The notes beneath the pieces are model-generated. The model ran no database searches. It was not told the DNA's origin and saw only the letters and a program-made list of their open reading frames with translations. Made by a program: the position numbers and the translations under genes. A DNA stretch of 64,000 bases, from contig JAHIYE010000005.1 of assembly GCA_018815325.1 (NCBI GenBank), positions 1-64,000 on the forward strand, in the 5' to 3' direction. Of this stretch, positions 9,535-20,011 are shown in pieces. Positions within the stretch are counted from its first letter, which is position 1; the number at the start of each line of letters is the position of its first letter. This stretch comes from Gammaproteobacteria bacterium. Its GTDB lineage: Bacteria > Pseudomonadota > Gammaproteobacteria > Burkholderiales > Burkholderiaceae_C.

Positions 9535-9570
9535 CATGCAGAATTCATAAGGGCTGAAGCCTTATTTTAT
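9512..9570. repeat. Dispersed palindromic element, copy A
   Basis: GCTAC-N7-GTAGC (9514-9530) is followed by a second hairpin ATAAGG/CCTTAT (9547-9552 with 9560-9565) and TTTTAT. This matches the shared pattern seen in other copies: GCTAT-N-ATAGC, then AAGGGCT, then GGCC-like, then ATTTT. It covers the 3' end of mutT. Lying between convergent mutT and yacG, it probably ends the mutT transcript. Confidence 0.7.
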
Positions 9571-9588
9571 GGGTATTCCTGCGCATAT

Positions 9589-9813
9589 TTATTGAAGTCG
9601 GGCATCACCAAACACCTGATCATCCGGTGGCGCCTCGGCTGGAACCCGGAAGTTTTCAGCGGCCCACGCGCCGAAATCGATGTTTTTGCAGCGCGCGCTG
9701 CAAAAAGGACGAAACGGATTGCTTGGTGCGTAAACGCTGTCACCACCACAGCCTGGGCAGGCGACGATTTTGGTGTTGGGTGCTGCAGTGGAAGCTTTGT
9801 TTTTCTGACTCAT
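9589..9813 (-). CDS. yacG: DNA gyrase inhibitor YacG
   Basis: The 74-residue zinc protein has cysteines at 19, 22, 38 and 42 (CPGCGG ... [14 protein letters not shown]), the exact YacG zinc-finger pattern. The flexible acidic C-terminal tail is that known to contact GyrB in E. coli. YacG inhibits gyrase by blocking DNA binding. It is the last gene of the pilBCD-coaE-zapD-yacG series and starts 34 bp after zapD. The N-terminal 14 residues are a low-complexity extension typical of Burkholderiales. Confidence 0.93.
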   Translation of the reverse strand: MSQKNKASTAAPNTKIVACPGCGGDSVYAPSNPFRPFCSARCKNIDFGAWAAENFRVPAEAPPDDQVFGDARLQ

Positions 9814-9847
9814 AAGCTGTCATCCTCAAGACAGGTTGCCTGCGGAC

Positions 9848-10603
9848 TCAAGAGCAAAGCGTCAGCTCAAAGGCTGCATCTTCGCTGCTGAGGTGCAGTC
9901 GGTCGTCGTCTCCTTGCCGCATCAGGCGTATCGAGATCATCAGGCGATTACCGCTGATTTCGGGGATCAACTGCAGTTCTGGATCCAGCGCCAGGCGCAA
10001 GAGGTGAAAGGTTTTTCCCTGAGGCAGGTTCTGCTGGAGTTGACCATTGTTGGCGATGACCTTCTGGGGGGCCCCGGAGTCCCGCAACAGTTTGAGCAGC
10101 AGGTGAATCGATACAGCAAATGGCGTCAGGCAGGCCGTCCAGCGTTCCAGGTCTTGCCGGCGTTCACCGCTGTCCCGCTGCTGCCAGGCAAAGTAGGCCG
10201 GCAGGTCAAATTCGCAGGTCCCGCCGGGAATACCGATACGACTGCGAATACTCATGAGCCAGTCGTTTTCGGTGAGAGACTGGCCGGCTTTCCCGGTCAG
10301 GCTGTTGAGGGCAGAGAAGTTCTGGTCGAGTTGCTCAATGACTTCGTCCAGCACGCCCTGTGCAATGGCTGGATTGCCGCGATACCCATTCAGGATGGTT
10401 TTCTGTTTCTCAAGGTCTTTGAGGACGTCCGATTTGAGATCGGCACGTGCACCGACGTCCATGATCTCAAAAATACTGGTCAAGGCATAGTGGTGATCTA
10501 TCGGATGATCACGCGACACAAGCACCGCCAAGCGCTGGAAGAGGTGCTCCAGCCGCAAGTAGGTTCGGATGCGCTCGTTGAAGGGGTATTCGTACAGGAT
10601 CAC
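9848..10603 (-). CDS. zapD: Cell division protein ZapD
   Basis: ZapD cross-links FtsZ filaments at the division ring. The 251-residue length is normal. The N-terminus MILYEYPFNERIRTYLRLE is the family hallmark; an all-helical domain comes next, then a C-terminal beta domain (FELTLCS end). The start is 22 bp after the coaE stop. The coaE-zapD-yacG order is conserved in beta- and gammaproteobacteria, and linkage to pilD is usual. Confidence 0.95.
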   Translation of the reverse strand: MILYEYPFNERIRTYLRLEHLFQRLAVLVSRDHPIDHHYALTSIFEIMDVGARADLKSDVLKDLEKQKTILNGYRGNPAIAQGVLDEVIEQLDQNFSALNSLTGKAGQSLTENDWLMSIRSRIGIPGGTCEFDLPAYFAWQQRDSGERRQDLERWTACLTPFAVSIHLLLKLLRDSGAPQKVIANNGQLQQNLPQGKTFHLLRLALDPELQLIPEISGNRLMISIRLMRQGDDDRLHLSSEDAAFELTLCS

Positions 10604-10625
10604 ACTGATTTTTCCGATGTGCTAA

Positions 10626-11222
10626 TCATAGCCCGAAGCGGTGCGAAATATGACGAACCTCGCCAGCCAGTTCATCCAGCGTTTGATGTCCGTTGAAAAT
10701 TACCACATCAGCTGCCTTGAGGCGTTGTGTGCGCGAGGCTTGTGATGCCATGATGTTTTCGATCTCAGTGCGCGTGAGGCCACTGCGCAGCATCACCCTA
10801 TCGATTTGCAGTTCTGGGGGGCAGTCCACCACCAGTACCATATCAAGCTGCGAGCGCCAGCGGCCCGCCTCCACCAGCAAGGGTACGTCATAAACAATGC
10901 AGTGCATGCCCGCCTGGATGGCTATTTCGGTCTGCCTGGTCGTTTCGGCTTGTACCAGTGGGTGAACAATGGATTCCAGCGCGTGGCGAGCGGAGGCATC
11001 CTGGTAGACCAGTGTTCGCATGCGGGCTCGGTCCAACTCGCCCAGCGGCGTGATGAAAGCGGACCCGAAGCGCGCCTCGATAGCTTTGATGGCAGAACCG
11101 TGGGCCGCCGTGGTTGCGCGGGAGAGTGCATCGGCATCAATCAGCGCCGCCCCCTGTTGTGTGAGCAAATGCGCGACCGTGCTTTTGCCGCTGCCAATGC
11201 CCCCTGTCAGTCCGAGACGCAT
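10626..11222 (-). CDS. coaE: Dephospho-CoA kinase
   Basis: CoaE phosphorylates the ribose 3'-hydroxyl of dephospho-CoA, the last step of CoA synthesis. The protein is 198 residues with the P-loop GLTGGIGSGKST at the N-terminus, the DADALSR motif, and IVYDVPLLVEAGRW in the CoA domain. I place the start at 11222: it gives the usual MRLGLTGG beginning and AGGA lies 11 bp upstream. An in-frame ATG at 11234 has no usable spacing to that site. The gene follows pilD closely. Confidence 0.94.
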   Translation of the reverse strand: MRLGLTGGIGSGKSTVAHLLTQQGAALIDADALSRATTAAHGSAIKAIEARFGSAFITPLGELDRARMRTLVYQDASARHALESIVHPLVQAETTRQTEIAIQAGMHCIVYDVPLLVEAGRWRSQLDMVLVVDCPPELQIDRVMLRSGLTRTEIENIMASQASRTQRLKAADVVIFNGHQTLDELAGEVRHISHRFGL

Positions 11223-11235
11223 CACGCTGTGCATC

Positions 11236-12084
11236 CTAGAGTCCGATGAAACCCAGAATGGCGCCGGGGCCAAAAATCATGGCGGTGAGTCCTGCACCGG
11301 CGAGAAACGGACCGAATGGCACATAGCCGCCCTCACGAAGGCCACTGGTGAACTTCATCGTGATACCGACCAGCGCGCCGATCACGGAGGCCATCAGGAT
11401 GATCGGGACCAGGCCCTGCCAGCCGAACCAGGCGCCGAGGGCGGCAAACAGTTTGAAGTCACCATAGCCCATGCCCTCTTTGCCGGTGACCAATTTGAAC
11501 AGCCAGTAGATGAGCCAGAGCGACAGGTAGCCAGCGACTGCACCCCAAAGGGCTGCGGGCAACGTGACGGAGGTCCACCGCAGTTGAGCTGCTATCAGGC
11601 CGCCCCAGAGCAAAGGCAGGGTGATGTCGTCAGGCAGCAGTGTGGTGTCCCAGTCGATCATGGCCAGCACCACAATAGCGGCCGCGAAAGCACACCAGAC
11701 CAGGCCTGTGGGCGTGGCACCGGCTTTCCAGACGGAAAAGAAAAACAGTGCCCCGGTGCTTAACTCCACCAGCGGATAACGCAGGCTGATGCGGGTGCCA
11801 CAGATCGAACATTTGCCGCGCAAAAAGAGGTAGCTCAGGACTGGAATGTTTTCGAACCAGCGGATCTGGTGGCCGCACTTCTGGCAGCGCGAGCGCGGCA
11901 ACATCAAATTGAAGGTCTCGGCCTGGCTGCCGTCCATGGGTTTGCCCGAGATTTCGGCACATTCTTCTGCCCACTGGCGCTCCATCATTTTGGGAAGGCG
12001 GTAGATCACGACATTCAGAAAGCTGCCAATCAACAGGCCCAGCAGGCCGGCCAGGGGGGCTTCAATCATGGGGAGTGTGAGCAT
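11236..12084 (-). CDS. pilD: Type IV prepilin peptidase / N-methyltransferase
   Basis: PilD cleaves the leader of type IV prepilins and methylates the new N-terminus. The 282-residue membrane protein has the cytoplasmic zinc loop with two cysteine pairs (CQKCG and CSICG). It also has the two catalytic aspartates of the A24 family, in MIDWDTTLLPDD and in GYGDFKLFAALG. About seven to eight transmembrane helices are apparent. The start codon overlaps the pilC stop by one base, so it is coupled to pilC. Confidence 0.96.
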   Translation of the reverse strand: MLTLPMIEAPLAGLLGLLIGSFLNVVIYRLPKMMERQWAEECAEISGKPMDGSQAETFNLMLPRSRCQKCGHQIRWFENIPVLSYLFLRGKCSICGTRISLRYPLVELSTGALFFFSVWKAGATPTGLVWCAFAAAIVVLAMIDWDTTLLPDDITLPLLWGGLIAAQLRWTSVTLPAALWGAVAGYLSLWLIYWLFKLVTGKEGMGYGDFKLFAALGAWFGWQGLVPIILMASVIGALVGITMKFTSGLREGGYVPFGPFLAGAGLTAMIFGPGAILGFIGL

Positions 12085-13304
12085 CAGACGACTTGCCCGA
12101 GTTTGAAGATGGGCAGGTACATCGACACCACGATGCCACCAATCAGGCCGCCAAGGAAGACGATGATGATGGGCTCCATCAGGCTCGACAGGCCGGCGAC
12201 CATGTCATCCACCTCGGCCTCGTAAAAGTCAGCTGCCTTGCCGAGCATGTGGTCGATTGAACCGGACTCTTCGCCAATGGCGCACATCTGCAGCACCATG
12301 GAGGGGAAGAGATTGACATTGGCCATGGCTACCGTCAGGCTGGTGCCGGTAGAGACCTCCTGCTGAATCTTCTCGGTCGCGCGCAGGTAGACAGAGTTGC
12401 CTGAAGCACCACCAACAGAGTCAAGTGCTTCCACCAGTGGCACTCCTGCGGCGAACATGGTGGACAGGGTGCGTGTCCAGCGGGCGATCACGGACTTGTA
12501 GATCAAATCGCCGAACACAGGCAGCTTGAGCATGAGGCGGTCCATGAATTGCTGCATCTTCTCGTTGCGTTTCCAGGCCTGCATGAAAAAGTACAGTCCG
12601 CCACCTATGCCGCCGAAAATCAGCCACCAGTACTGGACGAAGAACTCACTCATGGCAATCACGATCAGTGTGGGGGCTGGCAAGTCGGCACCGAACGAGC
12701 TGAAGACCTCCTTGAAGGCGGGGATCACGAAAATCATGATCACCGCTACCACCACGAAGGCCACTACCACCACGGAGATCGGGTACATCAAGGCAGACTT
12801 GATCTTGGACTTGATGGCCTCGGTTTTCTCCATGTACACAGCCAGACGGTCAAGCAGCTGATCCAGGATACCGGCCGCCTCGCCGGCCTCCACCAGATTG
12901 CAGTACAGGTTGTCGAAATACATCGGGAACTTGCGGAAGGCTGAACTCAGTGAACTGCCGGTTTCGACGTCGGTCCGGATGTCATTGAGGAGGCGGGTCA
13001 CACTGGGGTTGGGGTTGCCCCGGCCCACAATGTCAAAAGCCTGCAGCAGGGGGACGCCCGCTTTCATCATGGTGGCGAGCTGACGCGTGAAAATCGCAAG
13101 CTCCTTGGTCTTGATCTTGCGGCCTGCCCCCATGCGACGCTTTTTGATCTTGCTGGCCATCACGCCCTGGCGCCGCAGGGCGGCCATGACCTGATTCTCG
13201 CCGGCTGCCCGGGTTTCCCCGCGAACTTGCTTGCCGTTGCGATCCTTGCCTTCCCATTCAAAGACAAACTCTTTGGTGCCTTTAACGATTTTTGCTGTAG
13301 CCAT
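12084..13304 (-). CDS. pilC: Type IV pilus inner-membrane platform protein PilC
   Basis: PilC sits at the base of the pilus machine and couples the PilB motor to pilin assembly. The 406 residues contain the duplicated T2SF/GspF domain: copy 1 from about 75 (FTRQLATMMKAGVPLLQAFD) and copy 2 from about 280 (TRTLSTMFAAGVPLVEALDSV). Three membrane helices are visible, the last near the C-terminus (PIIIVFLGGLIGGIVVSMYLP). It lies between pilB (21 bp) and pilD (1 bp overlap) on the minus strand. Confidence 0.96.
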   Translation of the reverse strand: MATAKIVKGTKEFVFEWEGKDRNGKQVRGETRAAGENQVMAALRRQGVMASKIKKRRMGAGRKIKTKELAIFTRQLATMMKAGVPLLQAFDIVGRGNPNPSVTRLLNDIRTDVETGSSLSSAFRKFPMYFDNLYCNLVEAGEAAGILDQLLDRLAVYMEKTEAIKSKIKSALMYPISVVVVAFVVVAVIMIFVIPAFKEVFSSFGADLPAPTLIVIAMSEFFVQYWWLIFGGIGGGLYFFMQAWKRNEKMQQFMDRLMLKLPVFGDLIYKSVIARWTRTLSTMFAAGVPLVEALDSVGGASGNSVYLRATEKIQQEVSTGTSLTVAMANVNLFPSMVLQMCAIGEESGSIDHMLGKAADFYEAEVDDMVAGLSSLMEPIIIVFLGGLIGGIVVSMYLPIFKLGQVV

Positions 13305-13325
13305 TGAATCCTCTGACAGAGCTGT

Positions 13326-15059
13326 TTATGTGTTGGTCACTGCCAGAATCTCTTCCAGCGAAGTCAGTCCCAACTTGACTTTTTGCAGTCCAGCCTGACG
13401 CAGGGTGCGAACGCCCTCTCTCTGGGCCTGTTCCTCAATGTCGAGGGTGCTGCCATCACGCAGGATGATGCGCTGAATTTCATCACTGATGGGCATAACT
13501 TGGTAGATGCCCAGCCGTCCTTTGTAACCGTTGTTGCACATGGCGCAGCCGACAGGGCGGTAATTGACCCAGGGCTCTTCGAGTTCTTGCGCACTGTAAC
13601 CGGCATCAAGCAGGGCTTGAGGTGGAATCTCCAGTGGGGTGCGGCAGTTGGCGCAAAGCCGGCGGGCCAGGCGCTGTGCCGTGATCAAGACCACGCTGGA
13701 GGCTATGTTGAAGGGCGCAATGCCCATGTTGCGCAGGCGCGTGAGTGTGGCGGGGGCGTCGTTGGTGTGCAGTGTGGACAGCACCAGGTGGCCGGTCTGC
13801 GCGGCCTTGATGGCAATATCCGCTGTTTCTGCATCGCGGATTTCACCGACCATGATGATGTCTGGATCCTGGCGCAGAAACGATTTGAGTGCGGAGGCAA
13901 AGGTGAGACCGGCCTTGTCGTTGACATTGACCTGGTTGACTCCCGGCAAGTTGATTTCGGAAGGATCCTCGGCCGTGGCGATATTCACGCCCGGCTTGTT
14001 GAGCAGATTCAGGCAGGTATAAAGCGACACGGTCTTGCCCGACCCTGTAGGTCCGGTGACGAGAATCATCCCGTAAGGTCTGCCAATCGCGTGCAGCAGG
14101 CGCTCTTTTTCTACCGCTTCATAGCCCAGGGCATCGATGCCGAGCTTGGCGCTGCTGGGGTCGAGTACGCGGATGACGATTTTCTCGCCAAACAGCGTGG
14201 GCAGTGAGCTGACCCTGAAATCGATGACCTTGTCGGCACCGACCTTGAGTTTCATGCGCCCGTCTTGCGGTACCCGCTTTTCGGAGATATCCATCTTCGA
14301 AATGACCTTGATGCGGGACGCCAGTTTGTCCTTTATAGCCACGGGAGGGGAGGCGATTTCACGCAGTTCGCCATCGATGCGAAACCGGACCCGGTAGGTG
14401 TGTTCGTAGGGCTCAAAATGAAGATCCGATGCACGCATATTGACGGCGTCGATCAACATCTTTTGCAAAAACTTGACGACGGGGGCGTCATCCACCTCCG
14501 AGGCGTTGCTGTCCTGGCTCTCGGTGATGGTTTCGAGAGAGGCATCACCAAATTCGAATTCGCCGCCGATGAGGTTGTCCATCGCTTCGCTGGCGGTGGT
14601 GGCTGTTGCCTCCACGAGCTTGAGCAGTTTGTCGTACTCGGCAATGATCCAGTCAACGCCCATCCGGGTCGCAAACTTGATTTTTTCGGCGGCCTCATGG
14701 TCGGAAGGGTCGGCAGTGGCTACCAGCAGGCGGTTGTCACGTTTGCTGAGTACCACCAGCCGATAGGCCTGGCAGATTTTTCCGTCAAGCAGTCCTTTGG
14801 GCAGGCGCTGCGCATCAATCGCGTCCAAGTCGACCAGTGGTGCCGCGAAGGCACTCGACATCGTGTGAGCCAGATCAAATGGCGAAACGGCGCCGGAGCC
14901 GGTAAGTTCAGCAATAAAGCTGGTTCGGTTGGCCTGTGCTTTACGGAATATTTCCTCGGCAGATTTCTGTCCCAGCTTGCCTGCCAGTATCAGTGCATGC
15001 CCAAGCCCGGGAAGTGCGTTGGCTGAGCTTTCACGAATAGTGGAGTCGATGGATACCAT
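13326..15059 (-). CDS. pilB: Type IV pilus assembly ATPase PilB
   Basis: PilB powers pilus extension. This 577-residue protein has an N-terminal GSPII_E/MshEN domain and a secretion-ATPase domain. Walker A is GPTGSGKT (around residue 335); an Asp-box (RDAETADIA) and a His-box follow. A tetracysteine zinc site is formed by CANC and CAMC. I start at ATG 15059; a longer TTG-initiated frame to 15122 adds unlike residues. It is the first gene of pilB-pilC-pilD. The retraction ATPase and pilin genes are not in the window. Confidence 0.95.
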   Translation of the reverse strand: MVSIDSTIRESSANALPGLGHALILAGKLGQKSAEEIFRKAQANRTSFIAELTGSGAVSPFDLAHTMSSAFAAPLVDLDAIDAQRLPKGLLDGKICQAYRLVVLSKRDNRLLVATADPSDHEAAEKIKFATRMGVDWIIAEYDKLLKLVEATATTASEAMDNLIGGEFEFGDASLETITESQDSNASEVDDAPVVKFLQKMLIDAVNMRASDLHFEPYEHTYRVRFRIDGELREIASPPVAIKDKLASRIKVISKMDISEKRVPQDGRMKLKVGADKVIDFRVSSLPTLFGEKIVIRVLDPSSAKLGIDALGYEAVEKERLLHAIGRPYGMILVTGPTGSGKTVSLYTCLNLLNKPGVNIATAEDPSEINLPGVNQVNVNDKAGLTFASALKSFLRQDPDIIMVGEIRDAETADIAIKAAQTGHLVLSTLHTNDAPATLTRLRNMGIAPFNIASSVVLITAQRLARRLCANCRTPLEIPPQALLDAGYSAQELEEPWVNYRPVGCAMCNNGYKGRLGIYQVMPISDEIQRIILRDGSTLDIEEQAQREGVRTLRQAGLQKVKLGLTSLEEILAVTNT

Positions 15060-15229
15060 GACCCCAAAATGTACTACGTCATGGCTAGCTGGCCGCCATT
15101 TGCCCGGCGATGCCCCACCCAAACCAACAGAACGTTGGATTCACGAAACAACCGGCCTGCCAAAGCAGCATGAAATGCCTGAAGCCACAGGGTGCAGAGC
15201 GGTCTTTGCGTGTTGGCAAAGAGAATAGT

Positions 15230-15306
<77 letters not shown>

Positions 15307-15333
15307 ATATTCAGTGCAGAAGCCAGTGCAGTA

Positions 15334-16365
15334 TCAATACTGACGCGCCAATAACTGAGCCGCCAATTGTATCAAACAAGCGCTGTGCGGCCCGGCTGGC
15401 AGGCGCTTGGCCGCCGCGATGGCGCGTTGTGCTTCGGCGGCGGCGGCCTGCTGGGAAATGTCCAGAGCGCCTGTGGATTTGACGATGGCCAGCACCAGAT
15501 CCAGCATGTCCACCCCACCGGATTCAATGGCGGTACGGATAAGCTCTCGCTGTTGCGGGGTGCCCCGCTGCATGGCAGAAATCAAGGGGAGCGTGGTCTT
15601 GCCTTCGCGCAAGTCGTCGCCCAGACTTTTGCCGAGCACGTCAGCCTCACCGGCATAGTCCAGGATGTCGTCTATGACCTGGAACGCCGTGCCTAAAGCC
15701 TGGCCATATTCGGAGCAGGCTTCTTCCATGGCAGGACTGGCGCCAGCAAGGACGGCACCGACACGGGCGCTGGCTTCAAACAGCTTGGCTGTCTTGGAGC
15801 GGATCACCTGAAGATATCCGGCCTCGTCGAGCTCGGCGTTGTGCATGTTCATGAGTTGCAGTACTTCGCCCTCGGCGATCACATTGGTGGCATCGGCGAG
15901 AATATGCATGATCCGCATGTCCTGCGCATCGACCATCATCTGAAAGGCGCGGGAGTACAGAAAATCGCCCACCAGCACGCTGGCAGGATTACCAAATGTT
16001 TCATTTGCCGTGGCGTTGCCGCGACGCAGGGCCGAGTCATCCACCACGTCGTCGTGGAGCAAGGTGGCGGTATGGATGAATTCGACCACGGCCGCCAGGT
16101 TGAAGCGTTGTGCACCACGGTAACCCAGCGCACCGCAGGTCAGCAGCAGCAAGGCGGGACGCAACCTTTTACCGCCAGCACCAATGATGTAGCGGGAAAC
16201 CTGGCTGACCAGAGGTACCCCGGAGTCAAGTCGCTGGGTGATGACCAGATCAACCTCCTGCATGTCTGCAGCAATGAGGGACAGGGGATTGGCTGGGGAA
16301 GAGGGGGTGTTTTGCAAGGCGAAAAACCTCAATAAGGTAAGCGGATTATAGAAAACCGCCATCAC
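15334..16365 (-). CDS. ispB: Polyprenyl (octaprenyl-type) diphosphate synthase
   Basis: The enzyme elongates farnesyl diphosphate with isopentenyl units to make the ubiquinone side chain. The 343-residue protein has both aspartate-rich motifs, [12 protein letters not shown] (first) and DDILDYAG (second), plus GGKRLRP for pyrophosphate binding. Long-chain type is inferred from similarity to IspB; chain length cannot be read from sequence by eye. It is divergent from rplU (109 bp apart), the normal ispB/rplU-rpmA arrangement. Its product serves the ubi genes at 42.8-46.8 kb. Confidence 0.92.
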   Translation of the reverse strand: MMAVFYNPLTLLRFFALQNTPSSPANPLSLIAADMQEVDLVITQRLDSGVPLVSQVSRYIIGAGGKRLRPALLLLTCGALGYRGAQRFNLAAVVEFIHTATLLHDDVVDDSALRRGNATANETFGNPASVLVGDFLYSRAFQMMVDAQDMRIMHILADATNVIAEGEVLQLMNMHNAELDEAGYLQVIRSKTAKLFEASARVGAVLAGASPAMEEACSEYGQALGTAFQVIDDILDYAGEADVLGKSLGDDLREGKTTLPLISAMQRGTPQQRELIRTAIESGGVDMLDLVLAIVKSTGALDISQQAAAAEAQRAIAAAKRLPAGPHSACLIQLAAQLLARQY

Positions 16366-16390
16366 CCGGCCCGCTGCCCAGAAAGACGGG

Positions 16391-16419
16391 ATGTTAGTGA
16401 GTCCAAACCATGCTATACT
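16391..16419 (+). promoter_or_regulatory. Likely rplU promoter (extended -10)
   Basis: TGCTATACT (16411-16419) is an extended -10 sequence. A weak TGTTAG stands about 16 bp upstream as a possible -35. It lies 55 bp before the rplU start in the ispB/rplU divergent gap, where a ribosomal-protein promoter is expected. Confidence 0.6.
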
Positions 16420-16474
16420 ATTCGGCTCTGCGAAAATCCTTTCCCAGAGCTAAATCTAAATAGATGAGGTCAAC

Positions 16475-16786
16475 ATGTACGCGGTCATAAAAACCGGTGG
16501 CAAGCAATATCGGGTTGCTGCTGGCGAAAAAATTAAAGTAGAACAGATTGCTGCGGACGTAGGCCAAGAGATTGTGTTCGATCAGGTTCTGGCAGTCGGA
16601 AACGGCGCTGAATTGAAGGTTGGCACACCCTTGGTGTCCGGCGCGACCGTTACGGTCACAGTAATTTCTCACGGCAAGCACGACAAAGTGCGCATTTTCA
16701 AAATGCGTCGTCGCAAGCACTATCAGAAACGTCAAGGGCATCGCCAGCAGTTCACTGAACTGCAAATTGGCGCTATTACTGCATAA
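16475..16786 (+). CDS. rplU: 50S ribosomal protein L21
   Basis: The 103-residue protein begins [14 protein letters not shown] and contains [16 protein letters not shown], the rRNA-binding signature of L21. The length is typical. L21 binds 23S rRNA together with L20. It is the first gene of rplU-rpmA, with rpmA starting 12 bp after the stop and preceded by AAGGGG. Confidence 0.98.
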   Translation: MYAVIKTGGKQYRVAAGEKIKVEQIAADVGQEIVFDQVLAVGNGAELKVGTPLVSGATVTVTVISHGKHDKVRIFKMRRRKHYQKRQGHRQQFTELQIGAITA

Positions 16787-16798
16787 GGGGCACGGGTC

Positions 16799-17056
16799 AT
16801 GGCACAGAAAAAAGGCGGCGGCTCTACGCGAAACGGGCGCGATTCCAAGCCCAAGATGCTCGGTGTGAAGGCTTTCGGTGGCCAGCAGGTCAGTGCCGGT
16901 TCCATCATCGTGCGCCAGCGTGGCACCAAGTTCCATCCCGGCACCAATGTCGGCGTGGGCAAGGACCACACTTTGTTTGCCCTGGTCGATGGCCAGGTGT
17001 CCTTCTCTGTGAAGGGCGCGCTTAACAAGCACCTGGTGAACATCACAACGGCTTGA
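16799..17056 (+). CDS. rpmA: 50S ribosomal protein L27
   Basis: The 85-residue protein starts [19 protein letters not shown] and carries [17 protein letters not shown], the L27 hallmark. Its N-terminal tail reaches the peptidyl-transferase centre. It lacks the cleavable N-terminal extension seen in Firmicutes. A strong terminator follows 17 bp after the stop and separates it from obgE. Confidence 0.98.
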   Translation: MAQKKGGGSTRNGRDSKPKMLGVKAFGGQQVSAGSIIVRQRGTKFHPGTNVGVGKDHTLFALVDGQVSFSVKGALNKHLVNITTA

Positions 17057-17073
17057 TCCCGTTGGCACCCCTG

Positions 17074-17102
17074 AAAAACCCTGCGTGCTACGCGGGGTTT
17101 TT
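17074..17102 (+). terminator. Rho-independent terminator after rpmA
   Basis: AAAAACCCTGCG pairs with CGCGGGGTTTTT around a five-base TGCTA loop (17086-17090). The A/T flanks make it effective on either strand. It ends the rplU-rpmA transcript, so obgE needs its own promoter in the next 100 bp. Confidence 0.9.
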
Positions 17103-17184
17103 CGTTTATAAACCTTTGAATGCGTTGTTTCGGGTTGGCTGGGCACATGGTGCCGTAACCAGCACCCGGCCCATCAACGTATAA

Positions 17185-18276
<1,092 letters not shown>

Positions 18277-18278
18277 AA

Positions 18279-18333
18279 TTTGCTATTTAAAAAATAGCTA
18301 TTCAGGCCCGATTGACGGGAGCTACAGGCAAAA
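18279..18333. repeat. Dispersed palindromic element, copy B
   Basis: The element begins with a GCTAT...ATAGC inverted repeat (about 18281-18298), then GGCCCGATTGACGGGAGC and a CTACAGGC-AAAAA end. It fills the whole gap between obgE and proB. The only Shine-Dalgarno-like sequence for proB (GGGAGC, about 18316-18321) is part of the element, and proB begins at its last base. Confidence 0.65.
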
Positions 18334-19470
18334 ATGACAATCAAGGCAACAACCGGCGTGATGCGCAATGCACGCCGTATCGTGGTCAAGGTGGGCTCCA
18401 GCCTCGTCACCAACGAAGGCCGCGGCCTGGATGAGGTGGCCATCGGTGAATGGTGCCGTCAACTCTCAATCCTCTTGCGCGAGGGCCGAGAAGTCATCAT
18501 GGTCTCCAGCGGAGCGATTGCCGAAGGCATGAAGCGCCTGGGCTGGGTTACGCGCCCGCATGAGGTCCATGAGCTGCAGGCTGCAGCGGCAGTGGGGCAG
18601 ATGGGTCTGGTCCAGATGTACGAGAGCAAGTTGCGCGAGCACGGCCTGCATAGTGCGCAGGTGCTATTGACGCATGCGGATCTGGCCGACCGCGAGCGCT
18701 ATCTCAATGCCCGTACGACCTTGCGCACCTTGCTCAAACTGGGCGTGGTGCCCGTGATCAACGAGAACGATACCGTCGTCAACGACGAAATCAAGTTTGG
18801 TGACAACGACACCCTGGGTGCGCTGGTGGCCAACCTGGTCGAGGCCGATGTGCTGGTCATCCTGACCGATCAAAAAGGCTTGTACTCGGCCGATCCCCGC
18901 AAGAACCCGGATGCAGCGTTCATCCATGAGGCCAAGGCCGGTGACCTCGCGCTGGAGGCCATGGCCGGTGGTGCGGGCTCCAGCCTGGGGCGGGGCGGCA
19001 TGCTGACCAAGATTCTTGCCGCCAAGCGGGCTGCTGGCTCAGGCGCTTCGACCGTGATCGCCTGGGGCCGCGAACCGGATGCCTTGCTGCGGCTCGTTGG
19101 CGGCGAGGCCATTGGTACGCTGCTGGTGGCGCCTACCCAAAAGAGCCAGGCCCGCAAGCGCTGGATCGCCGACCACCTGCAACTGCGTGGTGCAGTCACG
19201 GTGGATGAGGGCGCTGTGCGCAAGCTGCGCGAGGAGGGCAAGAGCCTGTTGCCTATCGGCATGACTGCGGTGCAAGGTGAGTTCTCGCGCGGTGATGTCA
19301 TTGCGGTACGCGATATGGCGGGGCTTGAGATCGCACGTGGGCTGGCCAACTATGCGAGTTCCGAGGCCCGGCTGATCTGCCGCAAGCCTTCGAGTGAGTT
19401 CGAAAAACTGCTGGGCTATGTGGCCGAGCCGGAAATGCTGCACCGGGACAATCTGGTGCTGAGCAAATAA
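18334..19470 (+). CDS. proB: Glutamate 5-kinase
   Basis: ProB phosphorylates glutamate in the first step of proline synthesis and is the feedback-controlled enzyme. The 378 residues comprise an amino-acid kinase domain ([29 protein letters not shown]) and a C-terminal PUA domain (from about 285: [24 protein letters not shown]). The length is full. proA is not adjacent. The ATG follows the palindromic repeat that fills the gap from obgE. Confidence 0.97.
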   Translation: MTIKATTGVMRNARRIVVKVGSSLVTNEGRGLDEVAIGEWCRQLSILLREGREVIMVSSGAIAEGMKRLGWVTRPHEVHELQAAAAVGQMGLVQMYESKLREHGLHSAQVLLTHADLADRERYLNARTTLRTLLKLGVVPVINENDTVVNDEIKFGDNDTLGALVANLVEADVLVILTDQKGLYSADPRKNPDAAFIHEAKAGDLALEAMAGGAGSSLGRGGMLTKILAAKRAAGSGASTVIAWGREPDALLRLVGGEAIGTLLVAPTQKSQARKRWIADHLQLRGAVTVDEGAVRKLREEGKSLLPIGMTAVQGEFSRGDVIAVRDMAGLEIARGLANYASSEARLICRKPSSEFEKLLGYVAEPEMLHRDNLVLSK

Positions 19471-19507
19471 AAAATACAGGCTGCAGTCACCGGTGTGCGT
19501 TATCGGA

Positions 19508-20011
19508 TTACTGAATCCGGCTGCTTCCGGGGTATTTGAGTTCGCGGATGATGGCCGCTGGTGAACTGGCTGGGCTGTAGCGGTCGACACAGGCGCCTTG
19601 CCTCGCCAGCGCCAGCGCATGCTTCGACGGCAGGTTGTCATTCATGCCGCGCCATTTTGAATCCTTGACATCAACCCATTTCCCGCTTGCACCATAGACC
19701 GCGTAGGTCCTGACCTCGCCCGTGGCACAGCGGATGCCTTCGTACATGGCATTCATGGCGCCACTCGGGTTGGTGGCGATCATGACGTAGCGCACGACAC
19801 CCTCTTTGGATATCGACAGGCTGTCGGGATCGACGCCGTAGCGCAGCGAGACATAGGGCGGCATCTCAAGGGGTATGGGCGTGTTTTTGCCAATGGCCGG
19901 CGGAGGCGGGACGGCCGATTCTTTCCACGGGGCGTCCTCGTCATCGGCTTGTGCGAATGCACAGGCGACGGCGAGCATCAGGCCGGACAAAATCAGGTGC
20001 TTAATTTGCAT
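19508..20011 (-). CDS. CNP1-like exported protein
   Basis: The 167-residue protein starts with a signal peptide ([20 protein letters not shown]). It contains the CNP1-like domain known from Burkholderiales and Neisseria ([35 protein letters not shown]). Its function is unknown; a periplasmic or outer-membrane location is inferred from the signal. The start at 20011 overlaps the end of rppH by 11 bp, indicating coupling. A perfect CGGATT-ACTG-AATCCG hairpin spans its stop codon, in the convergent junction with proB. Confidence 0.85.
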   Translation of the reverse strand: MQIKHLILSGLMLAVACAFAQADDEDAPWKESAVPPPPAIGKNTPIPLEMPPYVSLRYGVDPDSLSISKEGVVRYVMIATNPSGAMNAMYEGIRCATGEVRTYAVYGASGKWVDVKDSKWRGMNDNLPSKHALALARQGACVDRYSPASSPAAIIRELKYPGSSRIQ

